This document shows, piece by piece, positions 8,488-16,455 of a DNA stretch of 38,455 bases. The notes under the pieces are model-generated. The model did no database searches, had not been told where the DNA came from, and saw nothing but the letters and a program-made list of their open reading frames with translations. The translations under genes and the position numbers were made by a program. Each line of letters opens with the position of its first letter. Position 1 is the first letter of the stretch. Source of the DNA: an uncultured Saprospiraceae bacterium (GTDB lineage Bacteria > Bacteroidota > Bacteroidia > Chitinophagales > Saprospiraceae); contig CALMSP010000316.1 of assembly GCA_937872405.1 (NCBI GenBank), positions 1 to 38,455 on the forward strand, in the 5' to 3' direction.

Positions 8488-9012
8488 ATGAAAAACATCA
8501 AAAAAGAATACACCAATGGTGAAATCACCATCGTGTGGCAATCGGGTAAGTGCATTCACTCAGGGAATTGCGTAAGGGGCAATCCTGATGTATTTCACCC
8601 CAAAGAGCATCCTTGGATTAAACCCGAAGCTAGCACCACGGAAAAAATTAAAAGCACCATAGACAAATGTCCATCCGGTGCTTTAAGCTATTATTTCAAC
8701 AACAGGCAAATCATGAATAATTACTCCACCTTGACAGAAGCCATCAACGATTTAAAATCAAAAGGCTATACGGAAGATTTTAATCTCAAACAAAATTGTA
8801 TTGAATGCCGTGACGGGCAATTCAAGGTTTTTCATGATGAGTTTCATATAGACCAAGCCTTTCGATTTGATGTGGACACGGACCCCGCCGACCAATCTAT
8901 TCTTTACGCTATTTCATCAGACAAGCATAATCTTAAAGGGCTTTTAGTGAATGGCTATGGTATTTATACTGAAGACATTAGCAATGAAATGATAGAAAAG
9001 TTGAAATACTGA
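8488..9012 (+). CDS. YjdI-type Fe-S domain fused to a small Bacteroidota domain
   Basis: 174 residues, two domains. Residues 1-73 match the divergent mono-cluster 4Fe-4S family (Fer4_19, YjdI): Cys22 and Cys28 in GKCIHSGNCVRG, PWIKPEAST, and Cys61 in DKCPSGALSY. Residues about 76-174 (MNNYSTLTEAINDLKSKGY, CIECRDGQFKVFHDEF, FDVDTDPADQSILYAIS) resemble a roughly 100-residue Bacteroidota protein often labelled, without good reason, 'phosphoribosylpyrophosphate synthetase'. It contains a CxxC pair (Cys104, Cys107). An internal Met at the junction shows where a stand-alone gene could have begun; no stop separates the halves. It is the last gene before the terminator. Confidence 0.78.
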   Translation: MKNIKKEYTNGEITIVWQSGKCIHSGNCVRGNPDVFHPKEHPWIKPEASTTEKIKSTIDKCPSGALSYYFNNRQIMNNYSTLTEAINDLKSKGYTEDFNLKQNCIECRDGQFKVFHDEFHIDQAFRFDVDTDPADQSILYAISSDKHNLKGLLVNGYGIYTEDISNEMIEKLKY

Positions 9013-9036
9013 CGATATGCAACGCCCCAAAAAGCA

Positions 9037-9098
9037 CACTCTTGCAAGCTGCACCATGCAAACGTAAAAATGCAAAGCTTGCAAGAGTGCGTTTTTTT
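9037..9098 (+). terminator. Rho-independent terminator closing the AraC-linked cluster
   Basis: Perfect 14-base arms CACTCTTGCAAGCT (9037-9050) and AGCTTGCAAGAGTG (9076-9089), a 25-base loop that can pair internally (TGCA/TGCA), and a run of seven T at 9092-9098. It lies 24 bases after the last gene of the cluster. Confidence 0.85.
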
Positions 9099-9467
9099 GT
9101 TTTCGACCCAAGAAAATTTTTATCCCCGCTTTTTTAAACTTTTTTTCTCCCACCCTCGCCGCACACCAACCGCCATACGACTCATACTATTTTCAAAAAA
9201 TAAAGCCGCATTTATTTGCTTACAATAGACTGATTGTCATGACAGACCACCGCTTACTGCTTGCCAAATCACTTTATAAAATGTTGTAAGCCCTTCAATC
9301 GAACAGGACACCCCCTAATACCACAGGAACACAGCACCACAGCTGCCAATAGCTGTTTTGTGAAATGCAGGGTGAAGTTGTTAATAAAAGTGTTGCGCTT
9401 CTTTCATACATTTGCCCTAAACGGACAGTATAGTGCTTCCTAAACCCGTACTTCACAATGCCGTAAA
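9099..9467. other. Non-coding right edge of the island
   Basis: About 370 bases between the terminator and the second repeat copy. No reading frame here resembles a protein; the 60-codon frame at 9261-9443 has odd composition and no recognisable motif. A 10-base palindrome TGTCATGACA lies near 9235. I see no tRNA, integrase or att-like core. Confidence 0.5.
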
Positions 9468-9538
9468 ATGTGTTGCGCTACATTGCACTGCTACAACGGG
9501 TGGATATGGTTATTAAGCACGGAAAACGATATAGGTAA
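9468..9538 (+). pseudogene. Right copy of the flanking repeat: decayed C-terminal coding end
   Basis: In the frame beginning GTG 9470 it encodes the same 22 residues as the fragment at the left window edge (VLRYIALLQRVD through HGKRYR) and stops at TAA 9536-9538. An in-frame TAA at 9464-9466 lies just upstream, and homology to the left copy ends at 9468, so this copy is truncated. The six base differences from copy one are all synonymous, which means the two copies diverged while coding and only later did this one lose its front part. Confidence 0.7.
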
Positions 9539-9585
9539 TGTTTTTGGCGGTTGTACAATGGAGCACATAACTGCCCTATTATCAA

Positions 9586-9606
9586 AATAGAATGTAATAT
9601 TCTATT
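9586..9606. promoter_or_regulatory. Short perfect inverted repeat upstream of the anion symporter
   Basis: AATAGAAT (9586-9593) and ATTCTATT (9599-9606) around a 5-base spacer, 57 bases before the symporter start. It may be an operator or just AT-rich chance; no regulator gene is adjacent. Confidence 0.3.
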
Positions 9607-9662
9607 GATTATCAATTGATTGCAACAAAATTATTACATCCAAAAATTAGCGCATTTAACTT

Positions 9663-11087
9663 ATGCTAAAAAAAATTGGACTGGTGCTTGGCCCTGCCTT
9701 GTTTGTCTTGTTCTTGTGGTTGCCCCGCCCAGAAAATCTTACACCCGAAGCATGGAAAGTAATGGCAATGGCCGCATTCATGTTGGTGTGGTGGATCACG
9801 GAGGCGGTTCCCTTGGCGGTTGCAGCTTTACTTCCGATTATTTTACTGCCTATTATGGGTGTAACCACGATGAAAGCAGCCACGGCACCTTATGCCAATC
9901 CCGTTGTTTTTTTGTTTATGGGTGGCTTCATGATTGCGCTGGCGATGGAAAAATGGAACTTGCACCGACGTATTGCTTTGAATATTGTCAAGCTCACTGG
10001 TGTCAATGCCAATGGCATTATTCTTGGCTTTTTCATTGCATCGGGGGCAATTAGCATGTGGATCAGCAACACAGCAACTACTGTAATGATGCTGCCCATA
10101 GCCACTTCCGTTATTGGTCTGCTGTCGGAAGGACACAGTGATCACAAGGGTATTCAGAATTTTGCGTTGGCGATGATGTTGGCGATTGCGTATGGCGCTA
10201 ATATTGGCGGTACGGCTACCATTATTGGCACACCGCCCAATGTCGTTTTCGCCGGCTTTATGCGAGAGACGCTGCAGTACGAAGTTGGTTTTGCCCGTTG
10301 GATGATGGTAGCGTTGCCTTTCACTATCCTGCTTTTGCTGGTGTCTTATTGGATACTTACACGCTGGCTGTACCCGAATCGTTTGGGGCGTTTCGATGGC
10401 GCGGAAGCCTTGATTAGCAGGGAAATAGCACAGCTCGGCCCCATGAGTTTGGGCGAACGGCGCACCCTGTTCGTATTCGTTGGCGCGGCCCTACTTTGGA
10501 TATTTCGGGAGGGCTGGAACATTTTATTACCGTGGCTCAAACTATCGGACGAGGGCATTGCCATGATTGCAACGGTGGCGCTGTTTGTTATTCCAATCCA
10601 ATGGAAATCAGGAAATTACGTATTAAAATGGCAAGATACTGAAAAACTGCCTTGGGGTATTTTGCTATTATTCGGCGGCGGACTAAGCCTTGCAGATGCA
10701 CTGGCCAGTACGGGCATCATCGCGCTTATTGGAACGCAATTTAGCCTATTTCAAGATGTAGATGTGCTGGTAGTGCTGGGGCTGACCACCGTTTCGCTAC
10801 TGCTCACCGAGGTGATGTCCAATGTAGCGTTGATTACCATTTTCTTGCCCATGGTTGGAGGTATTGCGCAGGGCGCAGGCATCAATCCTTTGGAAGTATG
10901 CATACCGGTCACTATGGCTGCCAGCTGTGCGTTTATGTTACCAATGTCCACGCCACCCAACGCTATTGTATTCGCCAGTGGGCATGTCAGTATTGTGCAA
11001 ATGGTGCGAGCAGGCGTGCTACTCAACATCATTTCCATCTTATTAATTTCGCTCATTGTCTATCCAATGATTCGATTAGTATTCTAA
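9663..11087 (+). CDS. DASS/SLC13-family sodium:anion (dicarboxylate) symporter
   Basis: 474 residues, strongly hydrophobic with about 11-12 helices and no signal peptide. The two substrate/sodium clamp motifs of the family are clear: SNTATTVMMLPIA with Ser135-Asn136-Thr137 in the first half and a second-half counterpart near residues 385-395 (LTEVMSNVALITIF); the GTPPNVVFAGF and STPPNAIVFASG loops follow each. Family members import succinate, malate, citrate or sulfate coupled to sodium; the sequence alone does not fix the anion. It is a single gene, convergent with glyA (12 bases between stops), and is the first intact gene outside the island. Confidence 0.9.
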   Translation: MLKKIGLVLGPALFVLFLWLPRPENLTPEAWKVMAMAAFMLVWWITEAVPLAVAALLPIILLPIMGVTTMKAATAPYANPVVFLFMGGFMIALAMEKWNLHRRIALNIVKLTGVNANGIILGFFIASGAISMWISNTATTVMMLPIATSVIGLLSEGHSDHKGIQNFALAMMLAIAYGANIGGTATIIGTPPNVVFAGFMRETLQYEVGFARWMMVALPFTILLLLVSYWILTRWLYPNRLGRFDGAEALISREIAQLGPMSLGERRTLFVFVGAALLWIFREGWNILLPWLKLSDEGIAMIATVALFVIPIQWKSGNYVLKWQDTEKLPWGILLLFGGGLSLADALASTGIIALIGTQFSLFQDVDVLVVLGLTTVSLLLTEVMSNVALITIFLPMVGGIAQGAGINPLEVCIPVTMAASCAFMLPMSTPPNAIVFASGHVSIVQMVRAGVLLNIISILLISLIVYPMIRLVF

Positions 11088-11099
11088 AGTCACTGATTT

Positions 11100-12386
11100 T
11101 CAATAGGTTGCAACTGTTTCATACAATGGAAAGCGTTCCATAAAACGATTCACTTCCCCTTGGATTTGTAGTATCATATCTCGGTCCTGATGATGCGTAA
11201 GTACGGTGTCAATCCATTCCACCGTTTGCAGGCAATCTGCTTCTGTAAAGCCTCGCGTAGTAATGGCCGCCGTACCAATGCGAATACCAGAGGTAACCAT
11301 AGGAGACGCGGTATCAAACGGAACCATATTTTTATTAACAGTAATGTCTGCTTGCACTAAAGCCTCTTCTGCTACTTTACCTGTAACGCCCTTCGAGCGA
11401 AGATCAAGCAACATCAAGTGATTATCGGTACCGCCAGAAATGACTGTATAACCTTTTTCTACAAATGCCGCCGCCATCGCGCGCGCATTGCGTACTACCT
11501 GCTCGCAGTATGCCCGAAATGCTGGTTGTAGCGCTTCTTGAAAAGCCACGGCCTTAGCGGCAATTACATGCTCCAGCGGCCCTCCTTGCATGCCCGGAAA
11601 TACGCCACTATCCAGCAGCGCCGACATTTTAACTGGCAGACCTTTCTTGGTAGTACGCCCCCAAGGATTATCAAAGTTATTGCCCATCATAATAATGCCA
11701 CCGCGTGGGCCGCGCAGGGTTTTGTGCGTTGTAGAGGTTACGATATGACAGTGCGCCATCGGGCTGCGCAATAGCCCGGCAGCAATCAGCCCGGCTGGGT
11801 GTGCAATATCCGCCAGCAGTAGCGCCCCTACTGCATCCGCAATGGCCCGAAAACGCCCATAATCCCAGTCGCGCGAATACGCCGAAGCCCCGCAAATAAT
11901 GAGTTGGGGCTTCACTTCGCGGGCAATGTCTTCCACTTTATCCATATCTATCAACCCCGTATCTTTTTCAACGCCATAAAAATGCGCCTTATATACTTTA
12001 CCCGAATAATTGACCGGTGACCCATGCGATAAATGGCCGCCATGAGCCAGATCAAATCCTAAAATACGGTCGCCAGGTTGTAATACGGAAAGGTAAACAG
12101 CGGCATTAGCCTGCGAACCAGAGTGCGGCTGCACATTGGCGTAAGCCCCGCCAAATAAGGTTTTAAGGCGCTCGATGGCCAATTCTTCGATTTCGTCCAC
12201 CACCTCACAACCGCCATAATATCGCCGCCCAGGATAACCCTCTGCGTACTTGTTGGTCAAACAGCTACCAGCAGCATCCAGCACCGCCTGGCTGGTAAAA
12301 TTTTCTGATGCGATCAATTCAATACCTTTGCGTTGCCGCTCTAATTCTTTGTAAATGAGTTCAAATACGCGACTGTCTTTTATCAT
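11100..12386 (-). CDS. glyA: Serine hydroxymethyltransferase
   Basis: 428 residues, standard length. It interconverts serine and glycine with transfer of a one-carbon unit to tetrahydrofolate. Near the start are [10 protein letters not shown] and [15 protein letters not shown], then [12 protein letters not shown], and the PLP-binding lysine Lys222 in [15 protein letters not shown] start at ATG 12386 ([11 protein letters not shown]) rather than 12494: the extra 36 residues are hydrophobic, unlike the family, and a promoter-like TACCTTTG sits between the two. It is divergent from the metallophosphoesterase gene. Confidence 0.97.
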   Translation of the reverse strand: MIKDSRVFELIYKELERQRKGIELIASENFTSQAVLDAAGSCLTNKYAEGYPGRRYYGGCEVVDEIEELAIERLKTLFGGAYANVQPHSGSQANAAVYLSVLQPGDRILGFDLAHGGHLSHGSPVNYSGKVYKAHFYGVEKDTGLIDMDKVEDIAREVKPQLIICGASAYSRDWDYGRFRAIADAVGALLLADIAHPAGLIAAGLLRSPMAHCHIVTSTTHKTLRGPRGGIIMMGNNFDNPWGRTTKKGLPVKMSALLDSGVFPGMQGGPLEHVIAAKAVAFQEALQPAFRAYCEQVVRNARAMAAAFVEKGYTVISGGTDNHLMLLDLRSKGVTGKVAEEALVQADITVNKNMVPFDTASPMVTSGIRIGTAAITTRGFTEADCLQTVEWIDTVLTHHQDRDMILQIQGEVNRFMERFPLYETVATY

Positions 12387-12449
12387 GTTGTAAAAAAATT
12401 GAATATTAAGCAAAAACCGCTTCGCACGGACGCTTGTTAAAAACCAATA

Positions 12450-12457
12450 CAAAGGTA
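12450..12457 (-). promoter_or_regulatory. Likely -7 promoter element of glyA
   Basis: On the minus strand this reads TACCTTTG, an exact fit to the Bacteroidota TAnnTTTG element, about 63 bases before the chosen glyA start. I see no good -33 TTTG, so it is only suggestive. It supports the shorter glyA start. Confidence 0.35.
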
Positions 12458-12735
12458 CAATAAATCTGATAATGAACGCTTTAATTAAGGGCAATTCATA
12501 CTGCTCATATCGGTGTAGCTGAATGCTTAATTAACTTTTAATCCACTCATTTTCATACTATTGTGCAACAATTCAGATATAAAGGCAAGTGTAGGCGCAA
12601 CTGAATTTTACGCTGATTTTACAACCCATTTTATGCAAAAGATTCGTTTGTGTATGATCAAACAAACGCCTGACACTATTTTAGTTAAGTGCTGTAACCT
12701 CAATAACAACAATATCACGATTTCTGATTTCTTGT

Positions 12736-12743
12736 TACTTTTG
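12736..12743 (+). promoter_or_regulatory. Likely -7 promoter element of the metallophosphoesterase gene
   Basis: TACTTTTG fits TAnnTTTG and lies 18 bases before ATG 12762, giving a leader of roughly 12 bases. No clear -33 element. If real, it excludes the upstream in-frame start at 12561. Confidence 0.35.
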
Positions 12744-12761
12744 TCAAAAACTTATCCCTTG

Positions 12762-14405
12762 ATGAACTGCTCTCCAGATTTGCACCTTTCGTTTTTTCAC
12801 AACAAAAGCTACCGCTCCGTCCGGCTGATGGTACTCTTGTTCGGATTATTAATGATTACGGAATCGCTGCAAGCGGCGGCCGTGCGCTTTCGTTGTATGT
12901 GGCGCGACGACCCGGCTACCACCATGGTTATTGGCTGGGATCAGGTAGCGGGTGTCAATCCGATTTTGTATTATGATATAACGGACTATGGGCAGCAGGC
13001 GAACCAGTATAAAATGTCGAAAAAGCCGGATAGAATTATCAGTGCCCGAGGCATGAATAATCATTTCGTTCGGCTTGCTGGTCTGCAACCCAACACGGTG
13101 TATTATTTTGTTATCCGTGATAGCGAAGGTACCACCCGGCGAATGTCATTCAGAACTGCTCCTGACAAGCCCACCGAACGCCTCTCAGTCATAGCAGGCG
13201 GTGATTCGCGCAACCTGCGGGAGGCGCGTCGAAGTGCTAATAAATTGGTTGCCAAACTACGCCCACATCTGGTGCTTTTCAATGGTGATATGACCGCCGA
13301 TGACAGTGCCGGCGAATGGAAAAAATGGTTTGATGACTGGCAGGAAACAATCGGCAACGACGGGCGGCTGTTCCCGATAATCGTAGCGCGAGGCAACCAC
13401 GAGGCCTCCAATCAATCGCTGTTAGATTTGTTTGATGCGCCCAATCCAGGGTTGGTGTATGCCCTCACTTTGGGGGGTAATTTGTTGCGCGTTTATACCC
13501 TTAATACCATGATCCCCGCAAGCGGCGAGCAGCGCGACTGGCTCGAAAATGATCTAAAAAACAGCAGCGATGTGGTCTGGCGATTTGCGCAATACCATCA
13601 TGCCATGCGCCCGCATACGCGCAACAAACCCGAAAAAGACGAGTTGGTGCAGCATTGGGCACCTTTATTTTTCAAATATAAAGTACAATTAATCATCGAA
13701 TCCGATTCGCATGTCATGAAATGGACTTGGCCAATCCGGCCATCCACGGAGCCTGGCAGCGACGAGGGCTTCATCCGAGATGACACCAACGGGTCGGTTT
13801 ATATTGGCGAAGGCTGCTGGGGAGCGCCGCTGCGTGCTGCCGATGATGATAAAAAGTGGACGCGCACCAGTGGCAGCTTCAATAATTTTAGCTGGATATT
13901 TGTGGATCAGGAAAAAATTGAAGTCCGCACGGTACTCACAGATGTATCTGACAACGTAGCGGAAGTCAATGATCGCAATCTTTTTCTCACGCCCGTTGGC
14001 TTGTCCATCTGGAGTCCGCCCACTGGCGATGTATTAGAAATTTTCAAAAAGCCACAGCGCATCATAGCTGCCAAAACCGAACCAGCAGCGCCACCAACTG
14101 AAACGCCTAAGCCCAGTACGAATCAAGCGACATTAGAGAAAGAAGAAGATAAACTGCCTTTCCTTAAAGTGCAATGTGATGCGTCGGGTAAGGCAGCGGT
14201 GCGGTACACCATCGAACAGGCAGGCGAAGTAGCGCTACTGCTGCTTGACGAGGCCTATAAAATACTGGATCGCCAGAATCTAAGCCGACAGCCAGCGAAA
14301 GTACATTTGCGGGAGATAGACCTCGGCGCCTACAAAAGCGGCAATTATTATGTAATAATCCGATGTAATAATCAGGTCATTGCTAAATATCAAATCATAA
14401 GATAG
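12762..14405 (+). CDS. Secreted metallophosphoesterase with purple-acid-phosphatase-like N-terminal domain
   Basis: 547 residues from ATG 12762. A hydrophobic stretch (LMVLLFGLLMITESLQAAA, about residues 22-40) is the likely signal peptide. Residues about 42-135 form a fibronectin-like module as in purple acid phosphatases (LAGLQPNTVYYFVIRD). The calcineurin-like metal centre follows: Asp148 in GGDSRN, Asp176 in NGDMTADD, Asn212-His213 in RGNHEAS, then QYHHAMRP and ESDSHVMKW. A Pro/Thr-rich linker (PAAPPTETPKPS) leads to a C-terminal beta domain ending AYKSGNYYVIIRCNNQVIAK, reminiscent of a type IX secretion sorting domain. The substrate (phosphomonoester or other) is unknown. The 67 codons upstream look non-coding. 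Confidence 0.85.
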   Translation: MNCSPDLHLSFFHNKSYRSVRLMVLLFGLLMITESLQAAAVRFRCMWRDDPATTMVIGWDQVAGVNPILYYDITDYGQQANQYKMSKKPDRIISARGMNNHFVRLAGLQPNTVYYFVIRDSEGTTRRMSFRTAPDKPTERLSVIAGGDSRNLREARRSANKLVAKLRPHLVLFNGDMTADDSAGEWKKWFDDWQETIGNDGRLFPIIVARGNHEASNQSLLDLFDAPNPGLVYALTLGGNLLRVYTLNTMIPASGEQRDWLENDLKNSSDVVWRFAQYHHAMRPHTRNKPEKDELVQHWAPLFFKYKVQLIIESDSHVMKWTWPIRPSTEPGSDEGFIRDDTNGSVYIGEGCWGAPLRAADDDKKWTRTSGSFNNFSWIFVDQEKIEVRTVLTDVSDNVAEVNDRNLFLTPVGLSIWSPPTGDVLEIFKKPQRIIAAKTEPAAPPTETPKPSTNQATLEKEEDKLPFLKVQCDASGKAAVRYTIEQAGEVALLLLDEAYKILDRQNLSRQPAKVHLREIDLGAYKSGNYYVIIRCNNQVIAKYQIIR

Positions 14406-14495
14406 ACGCATTCGTGTTAAAGATAATTTTAAATCCCTGATAATCAAATTATTAAAAGTCGAAATAAAGCACCAAGTTTATTTTACAATATGATA

Positions 14496-15218
14496 TTAAT
14501 TGATAGCATGCGACGTTAGGCGGCATCGCACTTTCAAAATTTGTCGAATATCCTGTAGATCAACGTCGTAGGGTTTATATACCGCGCTATTGTCCGAGAT
14601 GAGCCGAAGGGATTGAAGCCGGTTGTTAATTTTCACTTGCTGAATGCGCTTAGCTACAATGGTATCCGTTACCACAATGTACACCTGATTATCGCGGAGT
14701 GGCTCATCGCGCTCCAGTTTCTGACAGATCACCACGTCCCCATTCGTAATTGTAGGCAGCATACTATCGCCACTTATTTCAAATGCAATGAGTTCTCCTT
14801 CCAAACCCGGCACCGAAAATTTTTGCAACGCATTCAGAAAATCTGGGTCTTGCGGCCCTGTGGCATAGCCTGCCAGCGCCCGCACTGGTACCAGCGTAAT
14901 GTTATTGCCTCCGGCATTATCACGACGGTCTTGCCAAGCGCGTACAGGTAGCTCCTGCTCGTAGCCATAGCCCTCCAGAAATATGTCTTCGCTATTACCA
15001 AACACAAAATTCGCATTGACGCCGTATAGCTCGAACAATTTGTATAGTTGATCCAAGGTTATGTTGCGTTTTCCTTTTAAAATACTGTTAATCACATGAT
15101 TATAAGTGCCAAGTTTTTCAGCTATATCTGATTTGCCCTTAATCAAGCGACGCATTTCCAACGCTTCATAAACGATTCGGAAGCGCTGATTTACAATATG
15201 TTCTGAAAATTGTGTCAT
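14496..15218 (-). CDS. HTH/peptidase S24 (LexA/CI-like) repressor
   Basis: 240 residues. The N-terminal 70 residues look like an XRE-type helix-turn-helix (KSDIAEKLGTYNHVINSILKGKRNI). The C-terminal half is a LexA-like S24 domain with Ser152 in ISGDSMLPTI and Lys190 in DTIVAKRI, the self-cleavage dyad. An Ala-Gly pair in RALAGYATG (residues 116-117) lies where LexA-type cleavage sites are found. ATG 15218 begins MTQFSEHIVNQRF; the longer frame upstream runs through the divergent promoter. The gene is transcribed away from the glucosaminidase gene, and a palindrome sits in that gene's promoter, so it is a likely repressor of it. Whether it answers DNA damage is unknown. Confidence 0.88.
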   Translation of the reverse strand: MTQFSEHIVNQRFRIVYEALEMRRLIKGKSDIAEKLGTYNHVINSILKGKRNITLDQLYKLFELYGVNANFVFGNSEDIFLEGYGYEQELPVRAWQDRRDNAGGNNITLVPVRALAGYATGPQDPDFLNALQKFSVPGLEGELIAFEISGDSMLPTITNGDVVICQKLERDEPLRDNQVYIVVTDTIVAKRIQQVKINNRLQSLRLISDNSAVYKPYDVDLQDIRQILKVRCRLTSHAIN

Positions 15219-15244
15219 TTTAAAACAAAAAAGTTGATAATATA

Positions 15245-15276
15245 TTTGCAAAAACAAACTATTTGTTTTAAATTTG
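15245..15276 (+). promoter_or_regulatory. Promoter with a 19-base palindrome inside the spacer
   Basis: TTTG at 15245-15248, a 20-base spacer, then TAAATTTG at 15269-15276 fit the Bacteroidota housekeeping promoter. The perfect palindrome AAAACAAACTATTTGTTTT (15251-15269: 8-base arms, 3-base centre) fills the spacer and touches the -7 element. A dimeric repressor bound here would block the polymerase. The S24/HTH regulator encoded divergently is the natural candidate. The predicted leader to ATG 15348 is about 65 bases. Confidence 0.6.
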
Positions 15277-15347
15277 TTGCCGACATTTCCCCCGATTGCG
15301 GGTACTTTCGGAATAAAGATACAAAACATTTTTTTAAAAACAAGAAC

Positions 15348-16205
15348 ATGGGCAGCAATCAATCAAACGGATTTTCTAATGGGCAGCGCCGCCGACCAAG
15401 TGTCACTTATCAGCGGCAAGCTCCTGGCAAAACGATCTATGCCACCATTTACCAATATACGCTTGGCTGGATGTTGAAGAAGCTCTGGCAAGGGCTTTGC
15501 AAATTAGCTATCGCCCTAAGGTACCGGCTTCAGCGCAGCGGGCAAGAATTTTTTGGCAGTTGGCGCTTGTCTTGGTTTAAGTTGGTCTTAGCAGGGCTGG
15601 TGCTGTTCATTATTACCAAAAAAGACATTCAGTTTTCTATTAATATGAAGGCCCCTTTGCGCAATGTAGAGGCTGTGAATACATCGCTGAAGCAACCTGG
15701 GCGCAGTAGCATTGTGGAAGAACTGGCGGTTGTGCCACCGATCAGCCGAAGTACGACATCATCCAAAACGACGCAAAGCTCCCGAAAAGCAACGCCTGCG
15801 CCACCAATGCCAACACTTGACCCCGAGCAAGTGGATGCTTACGTCCGCCGATTTACAAAAGTAGCGCAGGCCGAAATGCGCAAATTTGGCATTCCGGCAA
15901 GTATCAAAATGGCGCAAGCAATTCTTGAAAGCCAGGCTGGTACAAATAAAGATTCTCGTCAATATAATAATCATTTCGGTGCGCCATTACAAGCACATCG
16001 CTACGAAAGCGCTTGGGAAAACTGGCGCACGCACAGCATGTTGTTACGTGCTGAGTACCCACAACTGTTTGAAAATGGGTCAGATTATAAAAAATGGGCG
16101 AAAGGCTTGCAAGTAAGGGGTTATAATACAACCGACCAGTATTATGGACAACATTTGATGGCAATCATCGAGCAATATCGCTTACAAATATTGGACGAAA
16201 TATAA
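15348..16205 (+). CDS. Membrane-anchored glucosaminidase (peptidoglycan hydrolase)
   Basis: 285 residues: a basic cytoplasmic N-terminus, one transmembrane helix (about 76-90, WFKLVLAGLVLFIIT), a Ser/Thr/Pro-rich linker (130-158), and a C-terminal glucosaminidase domain of the FlgJ/LytG type. The domain shows GIPASIKMAQAILESQAG with the likely catalytic Glu194, NNHFGA, and TDQYYGQHLMAIIEQYRL. It would cut glycan strands in the periplasm. ATG 15348 (MGSNQSNGFS) is chosen because the longer frame runs upstream through the promoter. No LysM repeats are visible, unlike many homologues. Confidence 0.85.
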   Translation: MGSNQSNGFSNGQRRRPSVTYQRQAPGKTIYATIYQYTLGWMLKKLWQGLCKLAIALRYRLQRSGQEFFGSWRLSWFKLVLAGLVLFIITKKDIQFSINMKAPLRNVEAVNTSLKQPGRSSIVEELAVVPPISRSTTSSKTTQSSRKATPAPPMPTLDPEQVDAYVRRFTKVAQAEMRKFGIPASIKMAQAILESQAGTNKDSRQYNNHFGAPLQAHRYESAWENWRTHSMLLRAEYPQLFENGSDYKKWAKGLQVRGYNTTDQYYGQHLMAIIEQYRLQILDEI

Positions 16206-16455
16206 TAAGCATGTAAATATTATTACACAATCAGTTGATTTTCAAACTAAAAGCATTTTCCGATTCCGTAAATACTTTCCTTTTTAGTGGTTTTCTCCTA
16301 TGCAGGGTGTCGGCTGCCTTTTATTGCAACGACACTCTCTTTTATTTGATAGAAATGGCGGCAATGAATCATTTTATAAAAAATCAGCATCTAATTTGGA
16401 TGCAATTCACTAAATTGCCCTACCTTCCAGATTCTTTCACAATAATTGGAAAATT

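Noticed and set aside
9261..9443. 60-codon frame in the right edge of the island
   Set aside because: It has no similarity to anything recognised and no conserved start context; it is probably chance.
9620..10054. 144-codon plus-strand frame overlapping the symporter start
   Set aside because: It is a shifted frame of the DASS symporter, whose SNT and TPPN motifs are in the other frame; it has no recognisable family.
12387..12494. Longer N-terminus of GlyA
   Set aside because: It is hydrophobic and unlike the family; a TACCTTTG element falls within it.
12561..12761. Longer N-terminus of the metallophosphoesterase
   Set aside because: The 67 extra residues look like translated intergenic DNA, would bury the signal peptide, and lie upstream of a promoter-like TACTTTTG.
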